Shown: positions 33,390 to 42,801, counted from the first letter of the stretch. The stretch: DNA of 64,000 nucleotides from Hymenobacter terrestris (GCF_013377905.1 NZ_JABKAV010000018.1:1-64000); one strand, 5' to 3'. The notes: a model not told the origin generated them from the letters alone. A program made the numbers and translations.

Positions 33390-35882
33390 TCAGAATTCGA
33401 AAAATTCGCCTGGCTGGGGCTCAGCAGGCTTCGGGGTTGGTTTTTTTAGCTCCCACGAAGGCCGCGTTTTGGGTGTGGCTGGCACTGGGTCGGCTGGGGC
33501 AGCCGTAGCTGGGGTAGTTGCCGGCCTGCGGCCCGGCACGGCCCTGCCGGGCAGGCCGGTTTCGTAGCGCACTACAAAGTTGCTTTCGGTGCCTTTTATC
33601 CCCAGGCGAAGCGTGGGACCATCGGCGCGGGCGGCGGCGCGGGGCAGCAGGCCCGGCAGCAGCGGAATACGCACATGGTAGTCGAGCTGCTGGTCGAAGG
33701 TGTGCGTGCCCGTAACCCGGATAAGGGCCGCTGCCCGCACATTGGAGCGGATTTCCATCTCCGGAATGTACACCGTCCGGCTCTGGATATAGAAGTCGTT
33801 TTGCAGCTCGGCGAAGCGCAGGTGGCGCAGCGTAGCCCGGTCGGCTACCAGGCTCAGCTTCTGCAAAGGCTCGAAATTGAGCAGCTCGCCCTGCCGCACA
33901 GTAGCCTTCACCTGCGCTTCCAAGCGGTCGGTAAGCGGGCGCAGCTGGCCATCAAAGTAGGTGTCCGATTCGGCCGAGGCCGTGAGCGTGCCCCGCAGAT
34001 GGCGGCTGGTGAGGAAGCGTTGGCCAAAATCCTCGAACACGTAAAACAAGCTATCCAGCCGCACCTGCTGGCAGCTGGCCACCGTGCTGGCTTTCAGCAG
34101 TTGGGGCTGTCGGGCATCTACGGTGCCGCGCACACTCAACTGACCCCCGGCGGCCGTCAGGCGCAGGCCCGGCGAACTGAACATTTGGTTTTGCAGCCGC
34201 AACGTGCCGCGCATCTCCCGGCCCCGCAGCCGCCGGTAGCGCACCTGCCGGGCCTGCAGCCCCACATCGAGCACCAGCCGACCCGGTACGCGCAGGCCTC
34301 CAGCCGGAGCCGCGCTGCCGTTGCCAGGGTTGCCGGCCTGCGGCTGGTAGGCGTACAGTAGCTGGTTGAAATCGAGTAGCTGAGAGGCAACCGTCGCCTC
34401 AATCCGTAGTGGCTGGCCCGGCCCCAGGGCCCAGCCGGTGGCGTTGCGCACGGTGCCCCGGCCCCGAAAATCGGAGTTGCCCAGGCGGCCCTGCAGGCTG
34501 CTCACAGCCACATCGGCTCCGCGTAATTCCAGCTGGCCCGTGAGGCCGCTGAAGGGCTGACGGAAGTCACGCAGCTGAAGTGTAACGCCGCGTAGTGCCA
34601 GCGTGCCGCTGGCCTGCCGGGCGCTGGGCCGCTGCCGGAGCACGGCCAGCGGCCCGTTTAGCTTCAGGCTCAGGCTGGCTTCGCCGGCACCCGAGCGCAC
34701 AGCCGCCACCGGAAAAAACTTCAGTGCCCGGGCCACATCCAACTCGGCCTGCAATGCCAGCTGCACCGTTGGCTGCGCGAGGTTTTCGAGCCGCATACCG
34801 CCACCGAAAGGCTTGCCAGCCAGTTGCCCGCGCACCTGTTCCAAGGTCAGAACAGCTGTTTTAGCCGTCCGACCTACGCCATTGCTAAACTGTCCTGTCA
34901 GGCTTACGGCCTCTACCTGCTGGCGGTATTTGGGGTGAAAGAAGGAAGCCTGCCGGCAGCCGAACCGCACTTCCACGGCCGGATTGCGCTGCTCCGACCA
35001 TTCGCCGCGTACGGTACCTTCAAAATACACCTGCCCTTGGCTTCGGTACCCGGCCAGCCGCTGCGTCAGGCGGGGCGGCAGCAGGGCCAGCACGGCCTGC
35101 ACATCGGCTTGGCGGGCGGCGGCCTGCAAATTAAGCTGGGAGGCCTTCGTGTAATCAACGGTGCCCGAAACCGAATAGCTGGCCGGACCCACGGCAATAG
35201 TGGAGGGGCTGATAGAAACCAACTGCGCCGCCCGGTCCACGTCGAGCAGTACGTTCAGGTTCACATTCTTAGCCCGGAAGTAGTCGTCGGAGCCCAGCCG
35301 CACGGTTTCGATGCGGGCCGGGCCCGTCACGGCCACTTCCACACGCGGGCCAGCCAAGCGCACGGTGGCCCGCAAGTCGGGCGTTTGCAGGGCGAAAAAC
35401 TGCTGGCGGGCCACATCAGTATAGGTGGCCCGCACCCGATCCAGCCGGATGCCGCGCAGCTCCAGCGCAAAGGGCTGCTCGCTGCTTGTGGTGGTATCAG
35501 GTTTAAGGATGTAGTAGTTGGGCTGGCCGGTGGCGTCGCGTCGCAGGTGCAGCTGTCCGTCGGCCAGCGTGAGGCGGCGGATGCGGTAGTGGCCACCCAG
35601 CAAATCGAGGGCGTCGAAGGCACAGTAGAGGTGGCGGGCCCGCAGCAGCCGGGTGGTATCGGCGGGCAACGAGCCCTGCATCACTACGTCGTGCAGCGTG
35701 ATAGAGAGGCGCGGAAACTGGTCGAGCACCGACACATCGAGGCGGCTGGCGCGCACGGGCACGGCCAGGTGCTGGTTGAGTGCTACCACGAAGCGGCCAA
35801 TCAGCCAGTCCTGGCCCAGCCATAGGCCCAGGACGGCTGCCAGCAGCAGGCTTAGCAGCGTCAGTCCCACAATTTTCAGCAT
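33390..35882 (-). CDS. AsmA-like family protein
   Basis: 830-aa protein anchored by one N-terminal helix (MLKIVGLTLLSLLLAAVLGLWL) followed by a long beta-rich periplasmic part. The first 100 residues have the AsmA N-terminal pattern (LDVSVLDQFPRLSITLHDVVMQG). The C-terminal part has AsmA-2 features (YIPEMEIRSNVRAAALIRVTGTHTFDQQLDYHVRIPL). The tail is proline/alanine-rich. Such proteins are thought to form lipid-transfer bridges between membranes. ATG at 35882 chosen; 35891 would add three residues. Confidence 0.88.
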   Translation of the reverse strand: MLKIVGLTLLSLLLAAVLGLWLGQDWLIGRFVVALNQHLAVPVRASRLDVSVLDQFPRLSITLHDVVMQGSLPADTTRLLRARHLYCAFDALDLLGGHYRIRRLTLADGQLHLRRDATGQPNYYILKPDTTTSSEQPFALELRGIRLDRVRATYTDVARQQFFALQTPDLRATVRLAGPRVEVAVTGPARIETVRLGSDDYFRAKNVNLNVLLDVDRAAQLVSISPSTIAVGPASYSVSGTVDYTKASQLNLQAAARQADVQAVLALLPPRLTQRLAGYRSQGQVYFEGTVRGEWSEQRNPAVEVRFGCRQASFFHPKYRQQVEAVSLTGQFSNGVGRTAKTAVLTLEQVRGQLAGKPFGGGMRLENLAQPTVQLALQAELDVARALKFFPVAAVRSGAGEASLSLKLNGPLAVLRQRPSARQASGTLALRGVTLQLRDFRQPFSGLTGQLELRGADVAVSSLQGRLGNSDFRGRGTVRNATGWALGPGQPLRIEATVASQLLDFNQLLYAYQPQAGNPGNGSAAPAGGLRVPGRLVLDVGLQARQVRYRRLRGREMRGTLRLQNQMFSSPGLRLTAAGGQLSVRGTVDARQPQLLKASTVASCQQVRLDSLFYVFEDFGQRFLTSRHLRGTLTASAESDTYFDGQLRPLTDRLEAQVKATVRQGELLNFEPLQKLSLVADRATLRHLRFAELQNDFYIQSRTVYIPEMEIRSNVRAAALIRVTGTHTFDQQLDYHVRIPLLPGLLPRAAARADGPTLRLGIKGTESNFVVRYETGLPGRAVPGRRPATTPATAAPADPVPATPKTRPSWELKKPTPKPAEPQPGEFFEF

Positions 35883-35996
35883 TCTACCCACCAGCGGCCC
35901 TCTGTTTTTTGTAAGCGAAATTTCTGACTGGCAAGGGGTTCCCCGTAGAAGCGGCCCCGGTCAGCAAATTTCTTCTCCCAAAGATGGGGGAAAGTG

Positions 35997-36027
35997 TTGC
36001 GTTTTCAGAAATGAGCCCCCATCTTTG
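35997..36027 (+). promoter_or_regulatory. Promoter for tRNA-Val pair
   Basis: TTG at 35997-35999, 20-nt spacer, then CATCTTTG at 36020-36027 (one mismatch to TAnnTTTG), 28 nt before the first tRNA-Val. Confidence 0.55.
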
Positions 36028-36055
36028 CCATCCCAAACAACGGGAAACGCCCATC

Positions 36056-36130
36056 GGGAGATTAGCTCAGCTGGTTCAGAGCATCTGCCTTACAAGCAGA
36101 GGGTCACTGGTTCGAACCCAGTATCTCCCA
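36056..36130 (+). tRNA. tRNA-Val(TAC), copy 1
   Basis: Cloverleaf with acceptor GGGAGAT/ATCTCCC, anticodon loop CTTACAA (anticodon TAC) and T-arm ACTGG/CCAGT. CCA is encoded at 36131-36133. Confidence 0.95.
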
Positions 36131-36156
36131 CCATTTTTATAGTACGCTCACCCATC

Positions 36157-36231
36157 GGGAGATTAGCTCAGCTGGTTCAGAGCATCTGCCTTACAAGCAG
36201 AGGGTCACTGGTTCGAACCCAGTATCTCCCA
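36157..36231 (+). tRNA. tRNA-Val(TAC), copy 2
   Basis: Identical to copy 1 and 101 bp downstream, including seven upstream bases. Here the acceptor is followed by CAC, so CCA is not encoded. Confidence 0.95.
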
Positions 36232-36237
36232 CACAGT

Positions 36238-36269
36238 AAAAGGACTGCCGGTAACGGCAGTCCTTTTTT
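36238..36269 (+). terminator. Terminator after tRNA-Val pair
   Basis: AAAAGGACTGCCG and CGGCAGTCCTTTTTT arms with a four-base loop. Confidence 0.85.
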
Positions 36270-36303
36270 GTTTTGGCCTAGTTTTCAGGCTTCTTTGTGC
36301 TGC

Positions 36304-37992
36304 ATGTTCCGACCAGAAACCACGTCTGCCCCGCATGGGCTGCCATTGCTCCAGGAGCCCCAAAGCGGTCGAAAACTAGCCGAATGGCTGTTTTTTGGGT
36401 TGTTGCTGGCGCTAGGTACGCTGCTGGTCGCCGACTATGGCGTGTCGTGGGATGAAACCAACAACCACCTCAACGGCCTCGTCAACCTGAAATACCTAGC
36501 CAGCCTGCTGCCGGTGGGCGAGGGGCTGCGGCAGCACCCCACTTTCGCCAGCACCCCCGATATCCGCGACTTCTTCGATGCCCATCATGGGCCGCTGTTT
36601 GAAATGGCCGCCGTGGTGGTAAACTACCTGTTCACCGACCACGACTCCCGCTCTTACTTTCTGGTACGACACCTGATGGTGTTCGGCGTGTTTGTAGCCG
36701 GCGTATGGGCACTGTACCAATTGGCCCGGCGCTGGCTTGGCAGTTGGCGCTGGGGCCTGCTGGCGGCCGCGCTACTGGTGGCCTCGCCCCGCTTTTTTGC
36801 CGAGGCCTTCTACAATGGCAAGGACATCGTGTTTATGGCGTGCTTTACCCTGGCCATGCACACGTTGGCCCGGCTGCTGGCCCGGCCCACGCCGGGCCGG
36901 GCCCTGGTGCACGGCCTGGCAATAGCGCTGGCAGCTGGTATCCGGGTACAGGGCCTACAACTGCTGCTGTTTACCGCTTTGGGCCTGGCACTAACTGCCG
37001 TTGCGGGTCAGTACCGGCTGCAACCCGCAGCCCGGCCTGCCTATGCGCGAATAGGTGCCTTGGTGGTGGTGGCGGCGCTGGGGGGGCTTGTGAGTATCTG
37101 GCCCTATCTGTGGGTGCATTCGCTGCCGAAACTGCTCGACGTCAGTGCGCATGCCATGCATTATCCCTGGAAATTCACCAACCTGTACTGGGGGCAGTTT
37201 TACAAATCTGCCGGGGTTCCGTGGCATTACGTGCCGGTTTGGTTGCTGATAACGACGCCAGTGGGTTACTCGGTGGCAGCGGCCATGGGGCTGGGGGCGG
37301 TATGCTGGCGCTGGGGCCAGGCCCTAGCCCGGCGGGTATGGCCAGCCGGCTCAGAGCCTGCCCTCGATGCGCTAGTGGCTACCTGGCTGCTGGGTCCGAT
37401 TGGGGTAGTGATACTAATGCGCGCCTCTATCTACGACGGCTGGCGGCACCTGTACTTTGTGTATCCGGCGCTGGTGCTACTGGCGGCCCGGGGCGTGCAT
37501 GTGGTCTGGCGCCGTAGCGGGCAGCGGGGGCGGGGCCGGCAGCTGGCGCTGGCCGGGCTGGCCGTTTTCGGGCTCGCTACGGCCCACACGGTGTGGCGCA
37601 TGGTGCGCATGCATCCGTTTCAGAACCTGTACTTCAGCTTTCTGAGCGCCCCGGCGGCCGAACGGCTGTTCGAGCGCGACTATTGGGGCCTTTCGTACCG
37701 TCGGGGGCTGGAGTGGCTGCTGGCAAACCAGCCAACCGGGCCAATACGCATCAATGCAACCGTGCCCAATTACTATCCGCTGTACAACAACAGCCTGATG
37801 CTACCTGCTACCCAGCGGCACCGTATCCAATATGTACCGCTGGCCGAAGCCGACTATTTTATGGGGGCTTACCGTTGGCATCCGCAGGCCTACCCCGATA
37901 CGCTCGGCACCGAAATATATACGCTCCGGGTTGAGGGAATAAGAACACTGAGCATCTTCCGAAGGCCTCGTGCCGGAGCTGCCCGCCGGTAG
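36304..37992 (+). CDS. Phospholipid-carrier-dependent glycosyltransferase-like membrane protein
   Basis: 562-aa integral membrane protein with about 10-12 hydrophobic segments. The first loop after TM1 carries the acidic motif YGVSWDE, which resembles the conserved acidic site of GT-C enzymes (PMT/ArnT type). The next loop has TPDIRDFFDAHHGPLFEM. No clear partner genes are near, so the acceptor is unknown. ATG 36304 is the first start after the tRNA terminator; the frame runs upstream through the tRNA genes and cannot be the true start. Confidence 0.75.
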   Translation: MFRPETTSAPHGLPLLQEPQSGRKLAEWLFFGLLLALGTLLVADYGVSWDETNNHLNGLVNLKYLASLLPVGEGLRQHPTFASTPDIRDFFDAHHGPLFEMAAVVVNYLFTDHDSRSYFLVRHLMVFGVFVAGVWALYQLARRWLGSWRWGLLAAALLVASPRFFAEAFYNGKDIVFMACFTLAMHTLARLLARPTPGRALVHGLAIALAAGIRVQGLQLLLFTALGLALTAVAGQYRLQPAARPAYARIGALVVVAALGGLVSIWPYLWVHSLPKLLDVSAHAMHYPWKFTNLYWGQFYKSAGVPWHYVPVWLLITTPVGYSVAAAMGLGAVCWRWGQALARRVWPAGSEPALDALVATWLLGPIGVVILMRASIYDGWRHLYFVYPALVLLAARGVHVVWRRSGQRGRGRQLALAGLAVFGLATAHTVWRMVRMHPFQNLYFSFLSAPAAERLFERDYWGLSYRRGLEWLLANQPTGPIRINATVPNYYPLYNNSLMLPATQRHRIQYVPLAEADYFMGAYRWHPQAYPDTLGTEIYTLRVEGIRTLSIFRRPRAGAARR

Positions 37993-38061
37993 CCCGCGCT
38001 TATCGGGTCAACCTCTCCCGTGCTAAACGCTAGCCGCTGACAACCAATAGCCCAGTTAATC

Positions 38062-39234
38062 ATGCCCCTCCTCGAAGTCAATAGCCCCGCCCTTGTTCGC
38101 CAGTTTCTCGACCTGCCGGCCCGGCTCTATCAGAACCAGCCGAACTGGATTTCGCCCCTCGACCCGGATATTGAAGCCGTGTTCGACCCGGTCAAAAATG
38201 GCTTGCTTGCCCGCGGAGAGGCTATCCGTTGGGTGCTCACCAACGCGGCCGGTACGGCAGTGGGGCGGGTGGCGGCCTTCGTCAATCGTGATGCCGGGCC
38301 AGCCGACCCCACACTGCCGGTGGGCGGGATGGGCTTTTTTGAGTGTGAGGACGACCAGGCGGCGGCCAGCGAGCTGTTTGAAGCTGCCCGGCACTGGCTG
38401 GCGGCCCGCGGCATGGAGGCCATGGACGGGCCCATTAATTTTGGGGAGCGGGACCGGTTCTGGGGGCTGCTGACGGAGGGCTTTACCGAGCCCAACTACG
38501 GGATGTTCTTGCACCAGCCCTACTACCAGCAGCTGTTCGAGCGGTATGGCTTCGAGCTGTTTTTCCGGCAGTACACCTGCTACCGCGAAGTCGATATGCC
38601 CCTGCATCCGGCCTTCTACAAGGCCTTCGACAAGTATGCGCAACAGTATCCCACCTTCCGGTTCCAGCACGCCAACAAGCGCGACACTGAGAAGCTGGCC
38701 CACGATTTCCACCATGTGTACAACCTAGCCTGGGCCAACCACAGCGGCATCAATCCCATGAGCCTTGACAAGGCCCGCGAGCTGGTGAAGCAGATGCAGC
38801 CCGTGCTCGATGAGCGCCTGCTCTGGTTTGCCTATCACAACGACGAGCCGATTGCGTTCTTCGTGAGCCTGCCCGAGCTGAACCAGATTTTCAAGCACGT
38901 CAGCCGCCGGTTCGGGCTGCTGGCTAAGCTGCGCTTCCTCTGGGAAAAGCGCCAGTACATGCCGCGCCGCGATAAAAAGCTGTTTGGCGTCATCTTCGGG
39001 GTAGTGCCCGAGTGGCAGGGCCAGGGCGTCGAAAGCGCCCTGATGGTGCATGCCCGCGCCGAGTTCATGCGTGCCGGCTACCGCGAAATCGAAATGAACT
39101 GGATTGGCGACTTCAACCCCCGCATGCTGGCCCTCACGCGCTCCATTGGCGCCCGCATCTATAAAACCCACGTCACCTACCGCTACCTCTTCGACCGCGA
39201 ACGACCATTCGAGCGCAGCCCGATTATCCGGTAG
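38062..39234 (+). CDS. GNAT-like acyltransferase family protein
   Basis: 390-aa soluble protein. The N-terminal part reads LLEVNSPALVRQFLDLPARLYQNQPNWI; the later region FGVVPEWQGQGVESALMV resembles the acetyl-CoA-binding motif of GNAT enzymes, and MNWIGDFNPRMLALTRSIGARIYKT matches the following helix. A conserved family of this length occurs in Bacteroidetes without characterised substrate. Its 3' end overlaps coaE on the opposite strand by 11 nt, so neither gene has room for a terminator. Confidence 0.78.
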   Translation: MPLLEVNSPALVRQFLDLPARLYQNQPNWISPLDPDIEAVFDPVKNGLLARGEAIRWVLTNAAGTAVGRVAAFVNRDAGPADPTLPVGGMGFFECEDDQAAASELFEAARHWLAARGMEAMDGPINFGERDRFWGLLTEGFTEPNYGMFLHQPYYQQLFERYGFELFFRQYTCYREVDMPLHPAFYKAFDKYAQQYPTFRFQHANKRDTEKLAHDFHHVYNLAWANHSGINPMSLDKARELVKQMQPVLDERLLWFAYHNDEPIAFFVSLPELNQIFKHVSRRFGLLAKLRFLWEKRQYMPRRDKKLFGVIFGVVPEWQGQGVESALMVHARAEFMRAGYREIEMNWIGDFNPRMLALTRSIGARIYKTHVTYRYLFDRERPFERSPIIR

Positions 39235-39832
39235 CTGACAGTGCCTTTACCTCTGCGTCCAGCTGCAGCACCTGCGGGATGAGCAGGTGTTCGTCGTCAT
39301 TATAGATTACATAGTCGGCGCGGGCCAGCTTTTCGTCCTCGCTCAGCTGCTTGCCGATGATGGTAAGTACATCCTGGGCGCTGCGGTGGGGGTCGCGGAG
39401 TAGCACCCGCTGCTGGCGTAGGGTCTGGGGTGCGAAAACGGTGATGATCCGGTCGAGCTGCTTGTAAGCGCCTGATTCGTAGAGCAACGCGGCTTCTTTA
39501 AGCACGTAGGCGTGGCCCTCGGCATGGCGGGCCGTGGCCCAATCAGCAAAGTCGCGGCCGACGTGAGGGTGCACCAGGGCATTGAGGCGGGCCAGTTGAG
39601 CGGGGTCGGGGAAGGCGACGCGGGCCAGGTAGGCGCGGTCAAGGCGACCCTCGGCGTCGAAGGTTTCGGCGCCAAACGTTTCAGTCAGCTCTTGGCGCAG
39701 CTGCAGGTTGTGGGCCATTACCTCCTTGGCCCGGCTGTCGGAGTCGTAGAGGGGTACGCCCAGCACGGTAAACAGCCGGCCCACTATACTCTTGCCCGAG
39801 CCGATACCGCCCGTGATTCCTATTGTGAGCAT
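39224..39832 (-). CDS. coaE: Dephospho-CoA kinase
   Basis: 202-aa P-loop kinase for the last step of coenzyme A synthesis. P-loop GITGGIGSGKS at residues 5-15, LYDSDSRAKEVMA substrate region, HPHVGRDF, LLYESGAY, and RIITVFAP motifs are all present. It is the last gene of the neighbourhood that in Bacteroidetes usually runs nusB to coaE; here a hypothetical gene separates it from ybbR. Confidence 0.94.
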   Translation of the reverse strand: MLTIGITGGIGSGKSIVGRLFTVLGVPLYDSDSRAKEVMAHNLQLRQELTETFGAETFDAEGRLDRAYLARVAFPDPAQLARLNALVHPHVGRDFADWATARHAEGHAYVLKEAALLYESGAYKQLDRIITVFAPQTLRQQRVLLRDPHRSAQDVLTIIGKQLSEDEKLARADYVIYNDDEHLLIPQVLQLDAEVKALSATG

Positions 39833-39868
39833 CTGGCTAGCGTTTAGTAAGCGAATCGGGGTGAGGTA

Positions 39869-41113
39869 CTACAGCGGTGCGGCCGGGGGAATTAGGCCGG
39901 CCAGCTGCCCGAAAAAGGGCATTCGGTGCTGCAGCGCAAAAGTATCGATATAGCCGCGCAGTTCCTGCTGCTCGGCTGTATCGACTGCAAAATGCAGCTC
40001 CACGAGCCATAGGTGTACCTGGTAATAATCGAGCAGCCAGCCGTGGGTATCGAGCATAAACAGCGCCCGCAGCCCCGTGGGACGGTGTACAGCTCCGCCC
40101 GTACGGTGGGCGGCTACTGCTTCAAAAGCATACAGCAGCTCGGTATACACGTTGTTTTCGAGTGCGGCCACGGCCGGAACCTCGGTCCAGGTAGCGGCCA
40201 CCCATTCGCCGAGCGCCTGGTATTGTCCGGTCAGAAAAAGCGCTTCGGCTACCAGGAAATGAAACCCCGCCGGGAACAGGTTGTAGAAGGCCGGCAAAGC
40301 GCCCGGGGCAGCCACCGGGCGGGCGGCGTGGGCAGCGGCCTGCTGCCGTAGCCGGTTGAGCAACGCGGCTGGGGGCGTCTGTTGCGGCGCATCGTGGTGG
40401 GCGGCTACCAACTCGGCAAAAGCCCGGCGGCCGTGCGGAAACGCATGGCAGTTGGCGGGCACGGGCAGATCCAGCAACTGCGCCAGCCGCTGTTGCCAGG
40501 CCGGCTCGTCCTGGGCCAGAAACTCGCCCAGAAACAGCGCGCAATGCCCGAAAAGTTGGGCTTCGGGCGTGAATTTGTGCTGCAGATATGTGTGCACTAC
40601 CTGGCCGTAGGCTCCGTTCAGATAAGCCAAATCCACGAACGATTCAACGTAGTACTCCTGCCCGGCCGGGTGGGCGGCCAGCCGCAGCGCCAGCGCCGGG
40701 GCCGGTGCTGTAGGCGTGGACGGCCGCGTGATGCGGCCCAGGAAATAGCCCAGCAGCAGGCGCTCGGGGTATGCCAGCTGCTGCATGGCCAGCAGCTCCG
40801 GAATGTCGGTTAGGTGGCTGGCTTCGACTTTCGCCTGTTGGCGCAACGCCTGCCCAAAGGCCGCAAAATCGGCGTGACCAGCATAGTGCGCCAATGTATC
40901 GAGCGTGTGCAGGTGGTAGCCGCCTTCTTTCTCCACGAGGCCGAAAAACCGGCGCAGCGTACTCGGGCTCAAACGCCGCCCGCCCGTAGCCGGTGCCTGG
41001 CGCAGCTCTTCCTCAAGGGCGTCGCAATGGCTGGGGTAACGCAGCAGCTGCCCAAAGCGGGTAGCCACAGCGGCCTGCAAAGCAGCATGAACGGGTGGGG
41101 ATAAGCGGGGCAC
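39869..41113 (-). CDS. Protein with Bacteroidetes HTH-like N-terminal module and helical C-terminus
   Basis: 414-aa protein of unknown function. Residues about 47-90 read LSPSTLRRFFGLVEKEGGYHLHTLDTLAHYAGHADFAAF. This matches a recurrent Bacteroidetes module (S-x-STL-x-R-x-x-G ... TLD-x-L-x-x-Y-x-G-x-x-x-W/F-x-x-F) that I interpret as a HTH-like domain. The remaining 300 residues are mainly helical and rich in Ala, Leu and aromatic residues, reminiscent of TPR-like repeats (LLGYFLGRI, YVESFVDLAYLNGAYGQVVHTYL, LFGHCALFLGEFL). It lies 36 nt upstream of coaE, probably in one transcript. Confidence 0.7.
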   Translation of the reverse strand: MPRLSPPVHAALQAAVATRFGQLLRYPSHCDALEEELRQAPATGGRRLSPSTLRRFFGLVEKEGGYHLHTLDTLAHYAGHADFAAFGQALRQQAKVEASHLTDIPELLAMQQLAYPERLLLGYFLGRITRPSTPTAPAPALALRLAAHPAGQEYYVESFVDLAYLNGAYGQVVHTYLQHKFTPEAQLFGHCALFLGEFLAQDEPAWQQRLAQLLDLPVPANCHAFPHGRRAFAELVAAHHDAPQQTPPAALLNRLRQQAAAHAARPVAAPGALPAFYNLFPAGFHFLVAEALFLTGQYQALGEWVAATWTEVPAVAALENNVYTELLYAFEAVAAHRTGGAVHRPTGLRALFMLDTHGWLLDYYQVHLWLVELHFAVDTAEQQELRGYIDTFALQHRMPFFGQLAGLIPPAAPL

Positions 41114-41319
41114 GGAAGAGCAGAGGGTGTTGAAATCCTGAAGAAAAAGAAATTTTTGGCCTTTGTGAATATGCGACTATAGGTTGAATTTCGTACTCGG
41201 CAAATAGGAAGAAGCTGGCCAACCTCTTCTGCTGTTACCTTCTCCAAAGCTGTAAGAAAGCTTTTCCAATGTGTAGCGCAAAGTGAAATCCGGCTCTGTT
41301 GACCGTAATCAGTGCTTAT

Positions 41320-41490
41320 ATGAAATGCCCCTATTGCGCCCGGAAAAATACGTATTTCGAGAACACCTGTTCACATTGTGGGACTCGAAACCACGATAAC
41401 AGCAGTGTTTTAGGTGGTTCCTTAAACGCCTCTCCTCCCGATAAGCAAGTGAAGTCGCCAACCAAGTCTAGAAAGCCCTTTTTCAGCTGA
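41320..41490 (+). CDS. Small zinc-ribbon protein, 56 aa
   Basis: A short frame beginning MKCPYCARKNTYFENTCSHCG shows two CxxC pairs, a compact zinc ribbon of rubredoxin-like type. The tail is Ser/Lys/Pro-rich and ends KPFFS. The frame opens 21 bases earlier, but ATG 41320 gives the ribbon at the extreme N-terminus as usual. The surrounding 500 bases are AT-rich relative to the rest of the window. Function unknown. Confidence 0.55.
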   Translation: MKCPYCARKNTYFENTCSHCGTRNHDNSSVLGGSLNASPPDKQVKSPTKSRKPFFS

Positions 41491-41589
41491 ATTCAGCAGT
41501 AGGCGGAAGATAAACTCAGCTTTTTAATCTTAAGACACCAGCATAAAAGCTTATTTATACATAGATAGTAGTGAGTGCTATATACCAAT

Positions 41590-41647
41590 AAGGCCCCGCA
41601 CAGGAGCACTGGTTGACAAACAGCCGGTGTTACCTCTGCGGGGCTTT
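41590..41647. terminator. Bidirectional hairpin terminator
   Basis: AAGGCCCCGCA and TGCGGGGCTT arms with internal CACTGG/CCGGTG pairing, between the zinc-ribbon gene and the end of the ybbR-like gene. Confidence 0.6.
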
Positions 41648-41698
41648 GGCGTTTGCGAAAATGACGGTTTTTATGCGGCTCTGGTTACCAGATGAAGC

Positions 41699-42661
41699 CT
41701 ACTGACTTGTCACCCGCACGCCGCGCGTAAGCACCAGATAGCCTCGTACCTGGGGTGGCTTACGCGACAGAAAGGGGCGCAATACTGAATCGGTGGGGTT
41801 GGCAAACTGGCCGTAGTGCAGCTGTACCCGCAACTGGTCGGGGCGGAAGGCCGCTGTGTCTTCGGGGAAGAACTGTAGCCGCACCCGTACCGTAGCCGGC
41901 GTAAAACGGAAGCGGCGGCCGGCGGGCGCGTCGAGCAGTTCGGGCACCACATCAACGGGCAGCGTTACTACGGGCCGGCGCACGAGGCGCACGCGCACAT
42001 CGGTTACATCCGACTGTACCTGGTCGGGGCCGCCAATGGGCACCTGCACGTCGCCCTGGGTGGAACCGGCCGGAGCCTGGGGCAGGTGCAAGGGATAGGG
42101 GTCGGGCAGGGAGTTGACTTTGCTGGCGGGGCCGGTGAAGGTAACGGCATCGGGCTTGAAGCGGGCTTCGTAGGGCAGTGCGGCCCCATCGGTGGCCGGG
42201 CTCAGGGCCAGCGGCAGGCGGCGGCTTACCAGCCGATCGAGGTCAACCCACAACGTATCCGAAACCAGGTAGTTGAGCTGCAACCCGTCCATGGCCTGCT
42301 GCAGGGCCGGGCGCAGGTTGCCGGCCGTGAGGTAGCGGGTGGTCGGGTCGCGCAACACTATTTCGGCGGGGCGCACCTCCAGCGGCAGCTGGCCCCGCAG
42401 CAGCTTCCAGCCCCGGCCGGTTACGTTCACGGCTACTTCGTTGGGTAGCGGCTGCACCGGCACAAAGCGCGCATCGTCGTAGCGGCATACCAGCGGATAG
42501 CTGATGCGGGTGGTGTAGGTTTTGTTGAGCGCGTTGAGCAGCCAGAAAGTGCTGGCCACCAGAAAGCACGCCAGTACGGCCCGCCAATAGCTGCGCTCCT
42601 GCCCGAAAAACGGGCTCACGAACCAGCGGAGCAGACGAATACTGGGGCGGGCAGACGACAC
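41699..42661 (-). CDS. YbbR-like domain protein
   Basis: 320-aa membrane-anchored protein. One hydrophobic segment (YWRAVLACFLVASTFWLLNAL, about residues 25-45) is followed by YbbR-like repeats; relatives regulate cyclic-di-AMP synthesis in Firmicutes (CdaR), but in Bacteroidetes the role is unclear and no diadenylate cyclase is seen nearby. Upstream of it on the same strand are yajC and DUF1573, the usual order in the phylum. Homology is mostly structural, so the call rests on synteny as well as the TYTTRISYPLV and VTGRGW motifs. Confidence 0.8.
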   Translation of the reverse strand: MSSARPSIRLLRWFVSPFFGQERSYWRAVLACFLVASTFWLLNALNKTYTTRISYPLVCRYDDARFVPVQPLPNEVAVNVTGRGWKLLRGQLPLEVRPAEIVLRDPTTRYLTAGNLRPALQQAMDGLQLNYLVSDTLWVDLDRLVSRRLPLALSPATDGAALPYEARFKPDAVTFTGPASKVNSLPDPYPLHLPQAPAGSTQGDVQVPIGGPDQVQSDVTDVRVRLVRRPVVTLPVDVVPELLDAPAGRRFRFTPATVRVRLQFFPEDTAAFRPDQLRVQLHYGQFANPTDSVLRPFLSRKPPQVRGYLVLTRGVRVTSQ

Positions 42662-42801
42662 AGGAAATCAGCTGAAAAGGGTGAAGAACGCGGCGCAAAC
42701 TGGTTCAGAAGCCAAAATTCCGGCCTCCGGTTGCACCCGAAGCCGGAATTCCGGAATCCACAAGATACTACAAGCGCCGAATTGGCGCCTCGCTGCAGGG
42801 G

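Noticed and set aside
36050..36232. Attachment site made of duplicated tRNA
   Set aside because: No integrase or island is present and both copies are complete tRNAs; simple tandem duplication explains it.
35653..36303. N-terminal extension of the glycosyltransferase frame
   Set aside because: It would translate through both tRNA-Val genes and their promoter.
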